Shown here: one piece after another, positions 62,575 through 64,000 of the stretch
How the letters are laid out: every line of letters starts with the position of its first letter
Numbering within the stretch: position 1 is the stretch's first letter
Translations under genes and position numbers: made by a program
Notes under the pieces: generated by a model
The model's database searches: none
The model's input: the letters and a program-made list of their open reading frames with translations, nothing else
What the model was told of the DNA's origin: nothing
Source of the DNA: Blastobasis lacticolella
Taxonomy: Eukaryota > Arthropoda > Insecta > Lepidoptera > Blastobasidae
Length of the DNA stretch: 64,000 nt
Assembly: GCA_905147135.1 (NCBI GenBank)
Contig: LR990057.1
Coordinates: forward strand, 2,046,001 to 2,110,000
Direction: 5' to 3'

Positions 62575-62700
62575 CCATCATCATCTTGGCGTTAATGTCC
62601 CGGTTGTGCTCTCGAGAACGAGGGCTCGGGGTCCGCCTTGACCATGATCAAGGATTTGGCGTGAACCTGACCAGATTGGAACATGGTTACAAATGCATTG
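62575..62700 (-). mobile_element. SINE-B 3' end fragment
   Basis: CATCATCTTGGCGTTAATGT, CCCGGTTGTGCTCTCGAGAA, GCTCGGGGTCCGCCTTGACC, ACCTGACCAGATTGGAACAT, with an internal deletion (the TACCATCTGACC block is missing). It abuts the LINE tail. Confidence 0.85.
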
Positions 62701-63059
62701 CAGGCTTACACCAAATTCTTAAACCTGTTTAAGAATGACGTTTAGCCTTTTTTGGTATAGTTTTTTGTTTAAGTATCAATTTAAATGCTTTTAAGAATTT
62801 GGCTAGCCGCCCTTAGTGTTAATTAGTTAAGATTTGATATTCTGTATTATTTTGCTAAGCAAGATTAAAGTGTAATATTTAAAAAAATTATGAGTATACT
62901 TAAAGGTTTTTATTGCTGGCTATTAAGTTAAGCGAAATTGGCGAGATGCAAAATTAAACTCTATCAGCTTTTTGAATAATTATCTCTGTTATGAAAACCT
63001 TTTGTAGAGAATTGAATTTACTATCAAAATGGCTTCACATTTTGGCGTCTTCATTCGCG
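62701..63059. other. Unassigned spacer
   Basis: TTCTTAAACCTGTTTAAGAA is a small palindrome at 62716-62735. No gene. Confidence 0.35.
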
Positions 63060-63240
63060 TTCACCTACTTTATTTATTTATTAAAACTTTATGCACAAAA
63101 GCCTTTGTACTGTAATGTGCATGAAGTTTTAATAAATAAATAAAGGTACATTGGCGGACTTAAAGCCAAAGTAGCCTTATCTACCAGTCAACCGTGAAAA
63201 AAAATATGATCGAAAACGGTAGACCGCTTTACACCTACCT
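63060..63240 (-). mobile_element. LINE 3' end with a second, inverted LINE tail inside
   Basis: Minus copy of the 48.4-kb fragment (GGCGGACTTAAAGCCAAAGT, CCTTATCTACCAGTCAACCG, TATGATCGAAAACGGTAGAC). Between ACCTTT and the outer AAAGTTTTAATAAATAAATA end sits a forward 45-bp tail (GTACTGTAATGTGCATGAAG then TTTTAATAAATAAATAAA), giving a hairpin at 63063-63145. Confidence 0.65.
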
Positions 63241-63375
63241 ACCTTTTTTGCTTAGAATCCTTCCTTTTGAATCACTCTATCGTTAAAAACCGCATTAAAA
63301 TCCGTCGCGTGGTTTAAAATACCTGAGCGTACATAGATACAGACTTTGTTTTATACTATATAAAGAATAGTAGTT
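63241..63375 (+). repeat. Dispersed repeat, copy of the 13.6-kb type
   Basis: CTATCGTTAAAAACCGCATT, AAAATCCGTCGCGTGGTTTA and GACTTTGTTTTATACTATAT. Confidence 0.5.
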
Positions 63376-64000
63376 TATCCAACTCGCATATAAAAGGGCG
63401 TGTTAAAATTTGAGTGATAATAGTTTGACACTAGTGCTTTAATACCTAATTACATTACATACACTATTTTAGCCAGAAGTACGCCGCGAGTCAGTTTTGA
63501 TGCACCTACGCGTGAAGAATATCAAGCGGCAGGAAATTCACTTCACTACTTTCACATTTATTTGCTTCAAACAAGAAAAAACATTCACAAACACAAATGA
63601 CAACAATTAGAAAAATATTCTGTTTACCGGGAAAATAATTCCATACATACACAATCACAAACATAAACAGGAAAGTTTGAATTTTGGAATTGGTAACGGC
63701 ATATTTAGGTATTCAGCTTACATTTCGCCACGCACGGGCGGGCGCACGACAAAAATTTAAAAAATAAATTATTTAAAAAAAATTTACAACTCTTATGCAA
63801 ATAGTATGGGAAAAGCTGTATCATAAATTAATATTTAATAATTTTTTGGAACTGGCGTGAAAAAAGTTTATCCTTCAACGAATAACACATACGATAGTTT
63901 CTTATTGCCCTGTTTTTTCGGCCTTAATAATCAATGGCGCTCAAATGCACCGGTAGACATAAACAGACTCTAACCTTAATTAAACTTCATACGCTCTTTT
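63376..64000. other. Unassigned end of window
   Basis: AT-rich, no gene or repeat assigned. Confidence 0.3.

Overview
This window is eukaryotic DNA, most likely from a moth or butterfly (Lepidoptera). It is AT-rich, has almost no host coding sequence, and is packed with interspersed repeats of types familiar from lepidopteran genomes: a tRNA-Gly-like SINE, a second tRNA-like SINE with a (GATGAT)n tail, many 5'-truncated ends of RTE and CR1/jockey-type LINEs, a DIRS tyrosine-recombinase retrotransposon, and several foldback/MITE elements. The species call is an inference from these repeat types; no diagnostic host gene is present. There are no operons, CRISPR arrays or bacterial features.

Layout. 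1-10 kb: SINE and LINE debris, a decayed but recognisable RTE element (about 962-2660, minus strand) with endonuclease and reverse-transcriptase remnants, a 5S-rRNA-like repeat, three inverted-repeat elements (5.4, 7.0 and 8.1 kb), and an RTE fragment inserted in a SINE with a 16-bp target duplication (9.9 kb). 11-20 kb: the C-terminal part of a jockey/CR1-type LINE (11.5-12.5 kb), and the only good host-gene candidate, a 529-bp internal exon on the minus strand (17972-18500). 20-35 kb: nested SINEs and LINE tails, an element with 84-bp flanking direct repeats (23.7-24.2 kb), a hAT-like MITE inside a SINE (27.5-27.9 kb), and a 186-bp near-perfect foldback (29.6 kb). 35-55 kb: more copies of the same families, a second 5S-like repeat (43.3 kb), GC-rich terminal-inverted-repeat elements (31.3, 42.7 and 52.0 kb) and a 15-bp minisatellite (49.2 kb).

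55.5-62.6 kb is the most informative part. A non-LTR retrotransposon with an open RT reading frame is split by a 5.48-kb DIRS element on the minus strand. The DIRS has 163-bp inverted terminal repeats differing at one base, an internal complementary region that reproduces both outer ends joined together, and remnants of gag, RT, RNase H and tyrosine recombinase. Removing it restores the LINE reading frame with no target duplication. The DIRS genes are broken although its terminal repeats are almost identical, so it looks like a recent insertion of an already defective copy, probably mobilised in trans.

The common theme is sharing of machinery: three short non-autonomous families end in 3' sequences that also end LINE coding fragments in this same window, which is what is expected if each SINE-like family is copied by a LINE with a matching tail. 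Family names used here (SINE-A, SINE-B, Rep-C, Rep-D) are local labels only.
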